Source: Gonocerus acuteangulatus
Lineage: Eukaryota > Arthropoda > Insecta > Hemiptera > Coreidae
NCBI GenBank assembly: GCA_946811695.1
Contig: OX328123.1
Span: 35,755,660 to 35,819,659, forward strand
Direction of reading: 5' to 3'
Length of the DNA stretch: 64,000 bases
Part shown: positions 46,701 to 58,559 of the stretch, one piece after another
Layout of the letters: every line of letters begins with the position of its first letter
Numbering within the stretch: the first letter of the stretch is position 1
Notes under the pieces: model-generated
What the model saw: only the letters and a program-made list of their open reading frames with translations
What the model was told of the DNA's origin: nothing
Database searches by the model: none
Translations under genes and position numbers: made by a program

Positions 46701-49700
46701 GATCTATCATTGTGAAGGAGAAACCATTCCTTTCTCTCAAAAATTTATTCTTACAATTAGTATTTTAATTTGTTAAGGCATTCAAGGAGCTGGAGGAACA
46801 GAGCTCAAGACTCGGGTGTGTCATCTTTTGGGAGTTCTTTGTTTCGCTCTATATGTTCCCCAAAAATGTTTGATCAAATTTGGTACAAAAATACGTATTT
46901 TAAAAGTTCATTAATCAGCAAAATCCGCCCACTGGAATTCTGTTTTTTTTTTTTTTTTTTATTTTTTTTTTTTTTTTGTGAAATTCGTGTGAGAAAATCG
47001 TAGTGTTTAGGCTTTGCATTACAGGATTCCAGGTACACTTTTTATAAGTTTCCTAACACACGGAAGCAAATGAAGCCATTTTTAAGGCGACATTTTAACT
47101 ATTTTCAAGAAACATGAATAAAAGTAGTTTTCCCAACTACTTCTCAGTTTAAAAAGATTGATTCAGTTGAAAAATTTTCAAGATATTTGGCATTCATCCA
47201 AACTAAGATATTTAAATTTTGGTTTCGTTTGGAGTTAAGGAAGTATTAGAGACAAATATTTTCAATAATTCAAATGCATGGATCAGCATTATTGGCGGTA
47301 CATGCAAAATAAATTCCTTCTCTCTAGGGGTACTAGTGTGGAGAAATCTATAAATGAAATATTCTGTGTTGAATGCTAAAAATGGTTTTGAAAAGTAGCC
47401 TTGCAGCTAGTTAAATAATATTGTTGTTTTACAGCCTTATTGGAGTTGTATTAATTCAAGAGCTCTTGAAACTCTAACTACAAGATGTCAGCACCTGCAT
47501 AAGCTTGACTTGTCCTGGTGTGGAAATTATGATCTGATTCATCCTAATGATTTAATCAAGTAAGATACTCTTTCCAAAATATTATTTATGTCTATCCTTT
47601 CCATAATATGGTTAAGTACAAGATAAAGAAAAATATACATATTATAAAAAAATAAGAAGAAAGCAGTGAATTAGAAAACAGAAATAAAACATCTGAACAA
47701 AATATTTTTTAATTTAACTGACAATAATTAAGGATGGGGATATCTAAATCGAAGTTTTTTTTTTATTCATTAGACTATACTTCTTGTTGGTATCCATGTT
47801 TGGTGAATGATCTTTATCGTTTAAAATAAACAAAGCCTGGCTGTTTGCAAATTGTTCTTAGCTTAAGTATGACGTGGCCCGGATAGTGGAAGGTAATCTC
47901 TCTCACTTTGGCTGTAAATATTCAAAAATTTTAGCTCTTGATGAGACCCTAAAAGTGCGAACATGTCGAGTAGGATTTAATATTTTTATTAATTTGCATG
48001 GTTTTTATTTGTTGACCATCTACCTGATAAATGAATAAGTGAATTTAATAGGGTCACTCATTAATAATTGTGCTTGGTTATGCAGATCCTGTGTGAGACT
48101 TTTCTTATGCCATTATAATATGTACAATTTTTAGGTTTATAAGGGAATGCGGTAAACTACTGACAGTCATAAGATTTAATTCTTGCAAATACATAAATGA
48201 TGCAGTCATCATACAAGTCTCAAAGACATGCAGGAATTTGAAAGGTATGTGAACCCAAGGTGTTTGAATTTCACCATAAAATTTATTGAAACAAGAGAGA
48301 AAAATTATTATTAAAGACTCAAATAATATACACGGCCTCTCACAGTTAATTAGCCCTATCGATTGTAACTTGATATATGACTTTTGATTTTAACAAATAA
48401 AAAAAATGTTATTAAAATACAGTAACACTGATTATTCGAACGCCAATTATCCAAATTGATTCCCTAAAGCGCGAACGATCGGCAAAACAAAGATGCCTGC
48501 GACGCGATGACAGGCGACAATGCATTTTTTCAGTAATGTATTAATTAATTTGTGTTGAAAGTACTTTGGAACATTAATAAATAATATTTCACAACGTAAT
48601 ATTATCGTTTCTTTTTTATTACAATTACATGTCCAATTATCCAAATTTTTGATTATCCAAAGCACAGCCAGTCCCAATTAATGTGGATAATCAGCATTCT
48701 ACTGTATCCAAAAATATTAATGACAATTTATTGATATGGCACCAAACCTTAAATTATTTGATATGGGTGTAAAGGCATGAACTCACTATGCTGAAGTAAA
48801 TAATACAATTATAGCAAATGACTTACTTTTAAAGTTAAAAATTACTTGTTTATAGACATGTAAATTATCTATTTATAATAAAAATATTTGTCTCAAAAGT
48901 TCTTACATCATAAATTTAATATTATAAAAAATCAGTTCAAATATTCCAATAACCCCTGTGCTTTGGGGTTGTAGATTTGAATTTCATTAGTGATACGGTC
49001 TTCTCTTTCAATCACAGAAAAGGCATTGCCCCCATCCTGGCTGGAAAAATTCAGATAACCCACCACAAAAAATCGAAGGCACTAAAATTAAAATAAAATG
49101 TGATGCTATTTATAATATTAATATAGTGTATTTCAATCTCAAAGTGTGTTAAAATTAATCAGATTTTTAGTTATGAAAATGGATTTATTAAATCAATTAT
49201 TTTTCTTTGATAATTCAAGCAGAAAGTAATTGTTGTGATATCTTTCAGAACTTAGCCTCAGGAATTGTTTTAATATTACTCCAGACGGATTTAACAGCCT
49301 GTCTAATATTTCAACTTTGGAACGACTTGACTTTTACAGAACCTATGTAGAATCTCAGCCTCTTTTGAAAATTCTAGAGGCTTCACCTAAACTGCAGCAC
49401 ATCAATCTAGGTGAGTAAACGATCATCTCAGGGTAAGAAAAAAATTACTAAAAATTTAATGTCCTGAAGAGCTTTTCTGCAGTGGGGATCTGTTGTCGAA
49501 CAAATTATTCTAAATATTAAAATGATAATAAAAGAACCAAAAGAAACACGTTAAAATAAGAGCTAATGCAGGAAAAGTAAGTAAGTTTGTCTTATAATAA
49601 TCGTAACAATTTTTATGGAAATAAAATATTCAGTAGAAAATTATCATGAGATTGGACATTTTTTTCTTTAATTAAAATTAGGGGCTATATCTTATGTTAT

Positions 49701-50167
49701 TGTATTCTAGTAAACTATCATTTAATTAAAACCACTCTTCAATTATATTGTCATTAGGTTCATGTGTACGCGTTTCGAGTATGGATATAGTCGCTCAGGG
49801 ACTTGGGCAACATAACCGAGAGCTTGTATCTGTTGACTTTTGGAAAACATATAGTCTTACCCCTCTTGGTGTTCGGGCTCTCTCAAACTGCTCCAAACTA
49901 GAGGAGATTGATCTTGGATGGTGGTAAGTATTTATTGTAGTAGTTTTTAGCACTTTCTCAAGGAATGCGTGTATTGAGGTTGCACTTAGAATGTTCATCA
50001 CTCCTATCTAGTATATAACAAAAATGACCTCATGGCATTATGAAAGAATGTCTATTCACGATTGTGTTTCAGTTTTTTACGTTTTTCTCGGAAACAAAGC
50101 AAAAACGAGAAAAATGCCATCCTGCATCGATATCCGAAGTTTTGCTGCTTATTGTAGGGGCACCCTG

Positions 50168-50234
<67 letters not shown>

Positions 50235-50539
50235 GGGCGCGGGCTTTAAGACTTAGGGTACAAAGTACGTCGTACCCCCATCTCCCTAATATACCAGCGC
50301 AGTTCGTTTCCAGATCTAGAGTAGATCACACCTCATTCTTGTAGCTCGGGACTGCCCCCTCATTTCCCATTACGTTCCGGCTCCTCTTCTCTCTTTACTT
50401 TCCAGGAGCTGCTAACAGGGCCCTGTTTCTTCAGCAGCTGGCAAAGTAATGGTAAGTTTAAATGTTTTTTTTTCTCATACTCTGAACCCATCCCTCAAAC
50501 CACGTGCCGAGGATTAATTTTCAATCCCCAGCGCGTACA

Positions 50540-50616
<77 letters not shown>

Positions 50617-53600
50617 AATAAAAAATAAATCTAGATATTGTGTTTAAAGGAGAAAACGTTAATATTCACCGACAACTTGAAATCGTCGAATTAAGCTTTT
50701 TTAGAATTATAATTACTATTTATTTTTAATTTAAATCTTCAGGGTCGGTTCAAAGTAATATTAAAAAAACATTTAATTAAACATTTAAACAAAAGCTAAT
50801 GATTTTGTAAAGAAAACTTACTAAAATGAAAAAATATAGTTATGCAAATGATAATTTACAAATTTATCTTTTTTACGCACTTTTGATCTTGTAGTCTTCT
50901 TTACTTTGTTCAGCAGTCTTGTTCATTTCCGGTCCTCGGGATAATTAAACTCTTCCGAATCTCAGTGTAACAACGTATTATAGTTTATATCTTCAGATAT
51001 GTCAAACTTTTCTAATACCATTATCACTCAAAATAGAATTCACACTCAGATATAAGTTCGGCACTTTCACAATGCTTCATCTAAGGTGGCAAGCTCAAGA
51101 GTGTAGCTATTCCACACATGCATCCAACGATGCTTCGTCTACGGCGGTAGCCGTAACCTAATCAGCCCATTTAGAAGATGCAGTTTACTTTAGAACAAAA
51201 TTAAATAAACAATGAATAATAGAGTCAGCTTTTCGTAATAAATATAATGTATTTAAATTTTAACGTCCACTTATCCATAATATCTATTTTTTGGACAAGT
51301 TATTTTCAGGTTACAACTCTTGTCTAGCCAGGATAAAGCCACTACCTCTATTTTGGGTGAATCAAACCTATGATCTTTGTCATGGAGTACTCACACTTTA
51401 ACAATGATTTACACCAGGCCGCCTAATAAATTTAAAGGAGCCAAACTATTTTTGTTTATTTGTATTTATGTAGGCTCAGCACATTCTTCAGTCATACAAT
51501 ATAACCTTCTGGACTTTATAATTAATTAATAATTTTAAAAAAATATATTTTTTATACATTTTCTAGCTTAGGAGTTTCAATTCCTGGTGACTGCATGAGC
51601 TCATTAGCAAGAGGCTGTCCCCGGTTGAAAAAGCTCTTCATGGCTGCTCTGAGAGGAATTACTGATCGAGACCTCGTCCCATTCCTGGAATCTACTCCTC
51701 ACCTGGAGCAAGTAGATCTCCTTGGTGTCAGATCTATCACACCTCATATGTGCCACAGGTAACTTGTGGCTTTTACGTTATAACTAGAGCCCGGAAGATA
51801 GGCATTTATTTTTGGTTAAAATAGGCAGGCAAAAAGGCACTTAAAATACTGAAAATAGGCAGTACTGTAATTAAAATAGGCATTTATTAGGAGTGAAGGT
51901 AAAGAGGAATCTCTCTCATTATAAATGAAAATATGTATTTTAAATACTCATTCATTTCTTTATTACCAATTTATCAGAGAATTAGTGTACTTACTCTTAC
52001 TTTCCCTTGTTACAAGCAACAACAAGATGCATTTTCAAAGTATCAACTCTCATAGACCTTCTCTAGAAAAAATGTTTTTCATCATGGAAAAACTTCCTCT
52101 GCATTTTCTTTTCATTTCTAAATCCGGAATCCCAGGTAATTACACCATTGTCACAGCAAAAGGGGTGTGAGGAAGGAGACGTACTTCTCTCATCCTCTCT
52201 CTTTCCTGCTATTCATTATGCTCGAGCATTCCTTCTACTAAGGAAGGTTCTGTTATTTACAGAGGTTCAATCCATGGGTTCGGAAAATAAGCTTTCAAAT
52301 TGATATTTGGGAAGGCAATATGTAATTTAATTTGTGAAACCTTTTTTTGTCTTTGACGAACTGAAATTCGAAATTCTTTATGTGCTTTTTAAAATTTTTA
52401 AATCGCAGAAAAAAATTGCATAACAAGCAAAAAAGGTAAAAAAAAGGCTTTAAATCTTAAAATAGCTAAAAAAGGCAAAATAAAAATTGTCTCTACACTT
52501 CCTAAATGCACGAAAACGTATTTATTTCTATCTGATTCTTCAATATATCCATTCAGATAAAAAAGGCATTTTGCCTAACTTCCGGGCTCTAGTTATAACA
52601 TTAATATAAAGCTCTAAATGTTGTAAACTTTGAACAAACAAAACATCTGAAGTGAAAAGTAAATACATCGAACTAGTTCTGGAAGGACCTTCATAATACT
52701 ATTCAACCTCCTCTACTTCCTCCGACTACCTGAGTACTACATAAGATTTTATACATTTGAAAGACAACTAGCATCGAGAGGTGAAGTTATAAAAGCATGG
52801 GATTCCAGCTACAGAGGCCGTATTAGAGAAGAGCTAGTTCTTACAATACTTTGAATTGGACGTCAACTGCTAATACTCCCTCACTTAATTAAAAAAATGA
52901 GATATATTCTGTGAAAAACTTATAACAGACTACAGAAATCGAGGAAGCTTAAACATACCATCCGTCATGTCTGTACTTTAGACGGGTAGTAGCAAAAATG
53001 TAAAAACTTTTAAAGAACAAAATATAGTATCTTTAAAAAAAACATTTGTGTTCAAAGCAATGTGAAAAAGATCCACTATTTCCAGTTGTTATTACTCTTA
53101 CCCTCTTTTTATTTGTTCCATTTTTCAAATTTCATAGAGGATATTTATTACTTACAATAATAGTACTTGTAATTTCACTATAAAAGCATATAAATTCATG
53201 TTATGGCTTGACACAATTTAAAAACACTAAAAAAGTCATATTCATCTTTGTTATCTTACTCAGCAGTCTTTAAGTCATCAATTTTGGCAGAAACCACGGT
53301 AAGCTCAATGTCGTTCAATTGGCATCATTGTCAGCACCACTCGTCATTCCTAATAAATTGAAATCCACTGTTTTTTAGGTGTTTCCTTGATATATATCTC
53401 ACAGTTTTATTGGAAAAGAACTTCAAATCATTGAAGATATAGCCTCTAATAGAAAATGCTTTCCAAAAGTTATTCTTGCTTGCCATGAATCTTTTGATTA
53501 ATATTGTGTAATATTTAAAAAAAAAATATATATATATATACAATAATAAACTTTACTTACATCTTAAATTAGATATTATAAAAAATCTATTCAAATAACT

Positions 53601-53657
53601 ATCTATGCCTGGGGCTGTGGGTTTAACTCCCACTGGGGGGGGGGGGGGTGATGGCTT

Positions 53658-53703
<46 letters not shown>

Positions 53704-54255
53704 AAAAAAAAAGGGAAAGACAATACTCCTGGAAAACAGTAATAATCATTAGACAAATTGTCTAAAAAAATCTGTGTCATTTTAAGTACCTTAAAATTAT
53801 AGTTAATAAATATGAACAAAAATATTGTTAATATGTCAACCAAACATTTTATTACTAACTTATTTAAAGACTGGCTCTACAGTCTGGACTAATGCCCTCG
53901 CCTTCTAAGCAGCTCTGTTTGTAGCAAAATGTCTCCAACGGCTTGCTCCTTCACCACCTTGTCAAGCCAGCATAGTTGAGATTTTCCTGCCTTCTTTCTC
54001 CACTAGACATTCCATACAGGAGCTTCCTTGGCAATTTATCTGGGATGATTCCCTCCTTGTGTCCCAATCATTTAAGCCTCAGCCATTTGATAAATGACAT
54101 ATTTTAAACTTCTATAAATCAGATCAAATATTATTACATACCTTATAATTTATAATGTCTCTGAAAAATAGCGACTTAATATCTATACTAAGCAAGTAAG
54201 TTGCCTATTTATTTATTACAAATTTTTGAGATGGGCTATCTAGGATAGAAGCAAT

Positions 54256-54305
<50 letters not shown>

Positions 54306-54688
54306 CAAAAGGAAAGCCACCACCCTTATTGGGAATTGATCCCATAAATCTAGGCAGGCACGGACACACCATAGCACTCAAGACCATTTGGCGTCCTTGA
54401 AATTGACTATTAAAATCTCAGTACAGGATAAAAACAAAACATCTCAAATGATTTTACTAAATTTTATAAATCCATTATCAACAGTTTTAGTACTTCTTAA
54501 TTAATATTTATTTTTCTGTTAATTCCAGGTTTCTGACTACCTTCAAATCGTTAAGACTGTTCGATATAAGCTTCTGTGATCAGATCCAAGATGAGCAGGT
54601 GCAGGAATGGAGAGTCCTATTCCCGCACGTGTCCATCAAACGTAGTTTCCAGAGTGATGGTGTGCCTTCTCCGTTCCAGCACTACTGA
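40589..54688 (+). CDS. FBXL4: F-box/LRR-repeat protein 4 orthologue (12 coding exons, 609 aa)
   Basis: Substrate receptor of an SCF (SKP1-CUL1-F-box) ubiquitin ligase; vertebrate FBXL4 acts at mitochondria and restrains mitophagy by promoting turnover of BNIP3 and NIX. Exons: 40589-40798, 40894-40987, 42460-42655, 42807-42963, 44325-44456, 45655-45780, 47435-47559, 48135-48244, 49249-49410, 49758-49923, 51567-51758, 54529-54688. Phases join without a stop. N-terminal discoidin-like region about residues 30-215 ([41 protein letters not shown] match human closely); F-box about 258-305 (FDQLPDETILRIFCYLDLISLSRCAKVNRHF); leucine-rich repeats about 306-600 (LDLSW, LDFYRT, IDLGW, LKKLF, VDLLG, LFDISFC). 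Human is 621 residues. An in-frame TAG lies just before the chosen ATG. Its first 28 residues are acidic, unlike a mitochondrial presequence. Confidence 0.95.
40894..40987 (+). CDS. FBXL4: FBXL4 exon 2
   Basis: Residues 71-101, [17 protein letters not shown] to SQDYI; donor gtaagt. Confidence 0.92.
41248..41451 (-). mobile_element. 5S rRNA-derived SINE, nearly complete, copy 2
   Basis: The minus strand begins GCCAACGACCATAGCC, runs through the whole 5S-like head (caccggttccc, agatcaccaaagttaggcaa, gtggtcagtacctgaatggg), then the body with cccggcgttaatagcc and an A-rich tail. All three internal promoter boxes of 5S genes are recognisable. FBXL4 intron 2, antisense. Confidence 0.88.
42160..42240. 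repeat. Tigger/pogo-like end
   Basis: tggataacccggattttcg and atccggataaacgaag followed by ttttactgTA match the right end of Tigger-type MITEs. The left end was not found. Confidence 0.4.
42243..42373 (+). repeat. Repeat Y, solo copy 3
   Basis: Matches 39165-39291 along most of its length (attttaac..gggt, ttcggt.tctact, agatttgaagaaattattc, acctcaata.cta). Confidence 0.75.
42460..42655 (+). CDS. FBXL4: FBXL4 exon 3
   Basis: Residues 102-166, [27 protein letters not shown] to PIDFMT; the discoidin-like core. Confidence 0.94.
42807..42963 (+). CDS. FBXL4: FBXL4 exon 4
   Basis: Residues 167-219, [21 protein letters not shown] onward. Confidence 0.93.
43470..43640 (-). repeat. Degenerate PLE-like terminal segment (family 2)
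   Basis: Same orientation and sequence plan as 18125-18345. The minus strand has TTCCTCTGATGAAGCGC then CATGTAGGGA, so stem II and the GAAA block of the hammerhead have been lost. Confidence 0.5.
43770..43910. repeat. Short tandem repeat, about 43-base unit
   Basis: Three imperfect units ending tttgcctgagtta / cagctcagac; begins close to a TTAACCCCTTGGGTAC piggyBac-like end at 43721. Confidence 0.45.
44325..44456 (+). CDS. FBXL4: FBXL4 exon 5
   Basis: Residues 220-263, linker VDIANTLNSLSSLAQQF ending FDQLP, the first residues of the F-box. Confidence 0.92.
45180..45352 (+). mobile_element. SINE-A, copy 4
   Basis: tRNA-like head and body, somewhat diverged. Target duplication AATAATTAACTTT at 45167-45179 and 45353-45365. 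FBXL4 intron 5. Confidence 0.88.
45655..45780 (+). CDS. FBXL4: FBXL4 exon 6: F-box
   Basis: Residues 264-305, DETILRIFCYLDLISLSRCAKVNRHFNRLA, the SKP1-binding fold. Confidence 0.95.
46205..46521 (-). mobile_element. SINE-C (tRNA-derived), full length
   Basis: The minus strand begins GGGGCGAGGTTAGCTCAGTG with box B gagttcaaatccc, a tRNA-like head, and runs through a 250-base body. Target duplication AGAGTTTCACC at 46194-46204 and 46522-46532. FBXL4 intron 6, antisense. Three older copies lie at 27926, 30662 and 56945. Confidence 0.85.
46838..46945 (+). repeat. Fragment of repeat X
   Basis: gttcattaatcagcaaaatc and flanks match the start of repeat X (16920-16950), then a T tract. Confidence 0.45.
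47435..47559 (+). CDS. FBXL4: FBXL4 exon 7: first LRR
   Basis: Residues 306-346, PYWSCINSRALETL...HLHKLDLSWCGN. Confidence 0.94.
47860..48010 (+). repeat. Degenerate PLE-like terminal segment, inverted (family 2)
   Basis: Reverse orientation of 18125-18345: gacgtggcccggatagtgg and a hammerhead-like order ttgatga, gcgaa, catgt at 47937-47972 with mutated core. Confidence 0.5.
48135..48244 (+). CDS. FBXL4: FBXL4 exon 8: LRR
   Basis: Residues 347-383, KFIRECGKLLTVIRFNSCKYINDAVIIQ. Confidence 0.93.
48420..48704. mobile_element. Tigger/pogo-like MITE
   Basis: TA at both edges (48418-48419 and 48705-48706). Ends CAGTAACACTGATTATTCG and, complemented, CAGTAGAATGCTGATTATCC. 285 bases, non-coding. 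FBXL4 intron 8. Confidence 0.75.
48955..49110 (+). repeat. Diverged SINE-B copy
   Basis: gtgctttggggttgtagattt head remnant, then aaaaggcattgcccccatcctggct and cagataaccc, matching SINE-B order. Confidence 0.5.
49249..49410 (+). CDS. FBXL4: FBXL4 exon 9: LRRs
   Basis: Residues 384-437, ELSLRNCFNITPDGF and LERLDFYRTYVESQPLL. Confidence 0.95.
49758..49923 (+). CDS. FBXL4: FBXL4 exon 10: LRRs
   Basis: Residues 438-492, GSCVRVSSMDIVAQGLG to LEEIDLGW. Confidence 0.95.
49940..50035 (-). repeat. Repeat Y, solo copy 4
   Basis: ttagcactttctcaaggaatgcgtg, attgaggttgcac and cctatctagta match repeat Y reversed; starts 17 bases after the exon 10 donor. Confidence 0.7.
50050..50172. repeat. Mariner-type end
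   Basis: Runs to ggggcaccctgTA, the complement of a TACAGGGTGCCCC end, and abuts (TA)n. No left end found. Confidence 0.4.
50167..50230. repeat. (TA)n microsatellite
   Basis: TA repeat; a second lies at 50541-50611. Between them 300 bases of unclassified, relatively GC-rich sequence. Confidence 0.95.
50541..50611. repeat. (TA)n microsatellite
   Basis: TA repeat in FBXL4 intron 10. Confidence 0.95.
51254..51423 (-). repeat. SINE-B copy, antisense
   Basis: The minus strand ends ggacgttaaaatttaaat; tctagccaggataaagcc and the head remnant to 51423 match SINE-B. Confidence 0.65.
51567..51758 (+). CDS. FBXL4: FBXL4 exon 11: LRRs
   Basis: Residues 493-556, CLGVSIPGDCMSSLARGCPRLKKLF to VRSITPHMCH. 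Confidence 0.95.
51785..52591. mobile_element. hAT-like non-autonomous element
   Basis: Ends TAGAGCCCGGAAG and CTTCCGGGCTCTA are perfect inverted repeats, flanked by 8-bp GTTATAAC (51777-51784 and 52592-52599). The interior is rich in 'aaataggca' and 'aaaaaggc' motifs near both ends. No transposase. Begins 26 bases past the exon 11 donor. Confidence 0.85.
53585..53712 (+). repeat. SINE-B fragment with expanded G and A runs
   Basis: gtgggtttaactcccactgggg matches the SINE-B box B region; it then passes into 13 G and about 50 A. Confidence 0.6.
54256..54410 (-). repeat. SINE-B fragment, antisense, with long T tract
   Basis: T tract 54258-54305, then gccaccacccttattgggaa and a degraded head matching SINE-B reversed. 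About 120 bases before FBXL4 exon 12. Confidence 0.6.
54529..54688 (+). CDS. FBXL4: FBXL4 exon 12: last LRR and C-terminus
   Basis: Residues 557-609, RFLTTFKSLRLFDISFCDQIQDEQV ... to TGA at 54686-54688. Confidence 0.95.
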
Positions 54689-56237
54689 TATTTTTCTTCT
54701 TTCCCTTAGCTACCGTTTCCTCCGGAGAATCATTGGTACGTAACAGAAAAGAAAAAAAATGATGTCTATCAAACCGAAAACTCCACTTTGATTTCTAATT
54801 CATAAAGAGCCTGACGCAAAGGATCTGCGTAATGTTAATAAGCTTCCATACCGTACATATCCCTAGTGACATTTGGAAAGCTTGATGTAGATATAGTTTA
54901 TATTTTGTGAAAATTTTGAACACCTAATCCTATGAAATTTTGAAAAAAAGGAAATTTCAGGTGCTGTTATTGAGAGAAAACTTATAGTAGTGGACATTAC
55001 TCACTTTTAGTTGAGGAGGACATTAGGTACTTTTGACTTCCACTCGGAAAGCTTATTACAACAAAAAATTGTTTCTCATTTTACATATCTTCTTTTACTG
55101 GACAATTCATTTTACAACTAAAATCAATTACAAAAACATCAAGGAAGACAAACTGAGAAAACCAATCACAAAGAACCGTTCAAAGCAACAAAACCAACAC
55201 ATTCGAAGTTCAGTATTATTTTCCGCCCGAGATCATATTGTTAGTAAAATATTTTTTCTTACTACATCCACTTCTCCAAACGTTCCCAAATTACAATTCA
55301 AGTAATTATACTTACTTACACATAGACAAACTTACATATAACTAAACATACACATGTATACTCTTTTTATTTATTTTTTGAAACAACTACAAGTATTTGC
55401 CTGTTTGCATAGGCTTAGTTCGGGATACATTTTTTATGATTGTGCCAAATTACACCAAATTTTATAGCTAACGTATATACTCATTTTTTTGTGACATATG
55501 GGTCATAATTTCTACATTTCTCTCCAGATCATTGGGGTAGAAATTGTACCCTTATCAAAATAACTATCTAAAAAAAGGACTTGAAGCCTAAAAATGTAAC
55601 AGCTCTATGAACTTTTAGGTAGGAAAATCAATTGCGAGAATAAAACATGCCTATACACAAACATTTATTGAGTTTATACCTTTACTTTAATGTGGAAAAT
55701 GCAAACTTCTTAAGTAATTCTTTATTTTAATTTATACAATTTTTATAAATGTATATGTTTCAGGTTTTTGAAATTTATATAATTTTATCCCAACACATCT
55801 GATCTGCATACTTCATAGAAGGTGTTATAAGTTTCCTGTTCTGCTAAGGCCATCTACAACCTGCAGTGATGCTTACACGTGGTATTTTATTCTCATAGTT
55901 AATGGATCTACTAAAAGAAAGAGATAGTTTTTATACTCACAAATTGAATGAATGAAATCTATGAATCAAATTTAGCATGATTTGAAATAGTTCCATTTTA
56001 AATAATGAAAACTTTATTTATTTTTATAGTATATTGTTGATAGGAATTAATTAGTAGTTGAGGAACATATGGAATTAACCACACCCTAGAATAACTCAAA
56101 TATAAGCTTCCCCAAGTTTTCCAAATTGTCTCCTTTAAAATAATAAAAAAAAAAACCTTCTCCAGGATTACCTTTTTCTTTAATCTTCAGGCATAATTTA
56201 TTTTAAAAATTATTGTTTAAACGTACATGAATAAGTA

Positions 56238-56245
<8 letters not shown>

Positions 56246-56298
<53 letters not shown>

Positions 56299-56360
56299 CA
56301 TACATACATACATACATACATACATACATACATACATACATACATACATACATACATACA
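56246..56360. repeat. (TA)n-(CATA)n compound microsatellite
   Basis: TA repeat 56246-56294 followed by about 16 units of CATA. Confidence 0.97.
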
Positions 56361-56712
56361 TTCAATGTATGTGTATATATACATTTTAAATTAAATTGTG
56401 CTGGATCCTGGATATGGCAATAAAAGGTTAACCCTGGACATGACTTTTTTTTTTCAAATTGACATAGCTACATTCTTCTATTTTATTTTATTTTTTTTTT
56501 TTTTTTTTTAATTTCATCAACTTTTTAAACAATTGGCGGCAAAGGCAAAGTTCATCTTTAACATGAAAATTTCCGGAACGAAAAAGAGCAAACTTTGACA
56601 ATGTTGCTTAAATACCACACATTGTTCTCTTTTTATATGATAAACTTCCTTTCTGCAATCTCCATTTTCATCACACAATACCTTTTGTCTAAGTAAACGA
56701 ATAATGCTGCCT

Positions 56713-56776
<64 letters not shown>

Positions 56777-56891
56777 GTTCTATGGACTTTTACATTTTAA
56801 AATTACTGTAGTATGGCTCTATTGAATAAGTGTTATTAGAGATCTATGATTTTAAGACCTATTAGGCTAAACCAAAATTATTTCCCCCCAC

Positions 56892-56944
<53 letters not shown>

Positions 56945-56949
<5 letters not shown>

Positions 56950-57165
56950 TCATTCTAACTGTCCACAAAGCCCAGAGGTGCAAATACTGTAGAGGTATCT
57001 GATTCCTGACCATTAGGCATACTAGAGAGATAGTGCGGTCACTACTATAATCTGGCCGCCTGATTTCCCCCTTTGTATAAATTAATTAATAAGGTAGGTT
57101 TAGAAATGGTGTGGGACTGGAAGATATATATTTTAGTGCGTGCCCAAGTTTTGACCTCATATATA
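56945..57165 (-). repeat. SINE-C copy
   Basis: Shares gtagaggtatctgattcctga, agagagatagtgcggtca and ggccgcctgatttccccc with 46205-46521. Confidence 0.6.
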
Positions 57166-57444
57166 TATATTTATTTATATATATTAATTGTATAATATAT
57201 CACCATGAAGCATTTGGTTAAAAAACACATTTCATCCATTTTTATGAAGGTTATAGTCAGATTTTTGAACGAATCCTCTTGCCCCTAAATATTACTGATT
57301 TTCAAAACGTTTGATTTTGTTGTTGTTGTTGTGTGACTTGTTTTGAAACAAAAGGTTTCATGACGATGATGATGAAAAATGAGGTATATCAATTTTTTCC
57401 ATTTTTAATGTTGCCCGTCTGGATTCCACCATCAAAAAGAACAA

Positions 57445-57695
57445 AAATGGGCCCAGAGAAAATTGCTTATACATGGGAATGCACCTAAAGGGAATTGTTT
57501 CTATAAGAAGATACACCTGTAGGGAATAGTTTATAGAAGGACATGTGCCTAGAGGGAATTGTTTATACAAAGAGGGAATAATTAATATAAGTCAATGGGC
57601 CTAGCTTATTTATACAAAGAGATGCACCTTGGGAAAATTGTTTATATAAGAAGAGAAGCCTAAAGGGAATTGTTTATACAAGGGTATGAGCCATT
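57445..57695. repeat. Minisatellite, unit about 36 bases
   Basis: Roughly seven imperfect units around 'cctaaagggaattgtttata', spaced about 30-40 bases. Confidence 0.75.
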
Positions 57696-58559
57696 TTGTC
57701 ATAGATAGGTCATTAGCTCCCTTGCTCAGTTCTCACCCTAACTTGAGGGTTTTGTAAATTAAAAATTATTTCCTCAAAAACCATGACTGACCCTGGTTTT
57801 ACATTAGTGCTACATTAAATTGTCAAAAATCTATTTTCTATAAGTCACTTTTTCTTTCTAGCACTGGATTTAAAAAGCAAAGACTTTTTTAATTCTATGA
57901 AATTATTAAAAAATAATAACAGAGATTATAAATCTTTTTTTTTTTAATTTTAGAAGTTTTAAATAAATTTTCATTTTATTTATTTGATTTTCTTTTACAG
58001 AATAATGTACAGGTTTATTTACTAAGAGCATTATATTTATTTTTGTATGAATACATTTTTATTTAAAATTTATAAAACAAATTGTGATTATTAATTTGAA
58101 TCTTATGAATGTTTATTATGTTTTAAAAGTGATATTTTTTCAAGTTGAGAAAAACCTAAAAATGTTTTTATTTCAAGTTGTTAAGAGGTTTGCTCAATTA
58201 TTAAAGTAATATGAATAAATACTATATATGATCAATACTCTATGATTATTGAAAGAATATTAAAATCAAATTTCTATTTTGATTTGGCAACATTGTGATT
58301 TAGAATTAAGTAGTAATTTTAGGAATATTTATTATTATTATGTTTTACCTTTGTGCAATGACATTCCATATTAGTTTATTCAATTTTATAATTTATGTGA
58401 CATAGATGTAATATTTTAAATAAAGTTTGTTCCAAATACATTGTCTTGTAATCCTTATTACATATGGAAACTAAGATTTTCATAACAATTGTGTTTATGT
58501 AATTATTTTTTAGGCTGAGTATACTAAGAACAAAAATTTAGTAAAATACTAAATATAAA

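Noticed and set aside
57445..57695. CRISPR-like array
   Set aside because: Units are imperfect and contiguous with no unique spacers, and the DNA is eukaryotic; it is a minisatellite.
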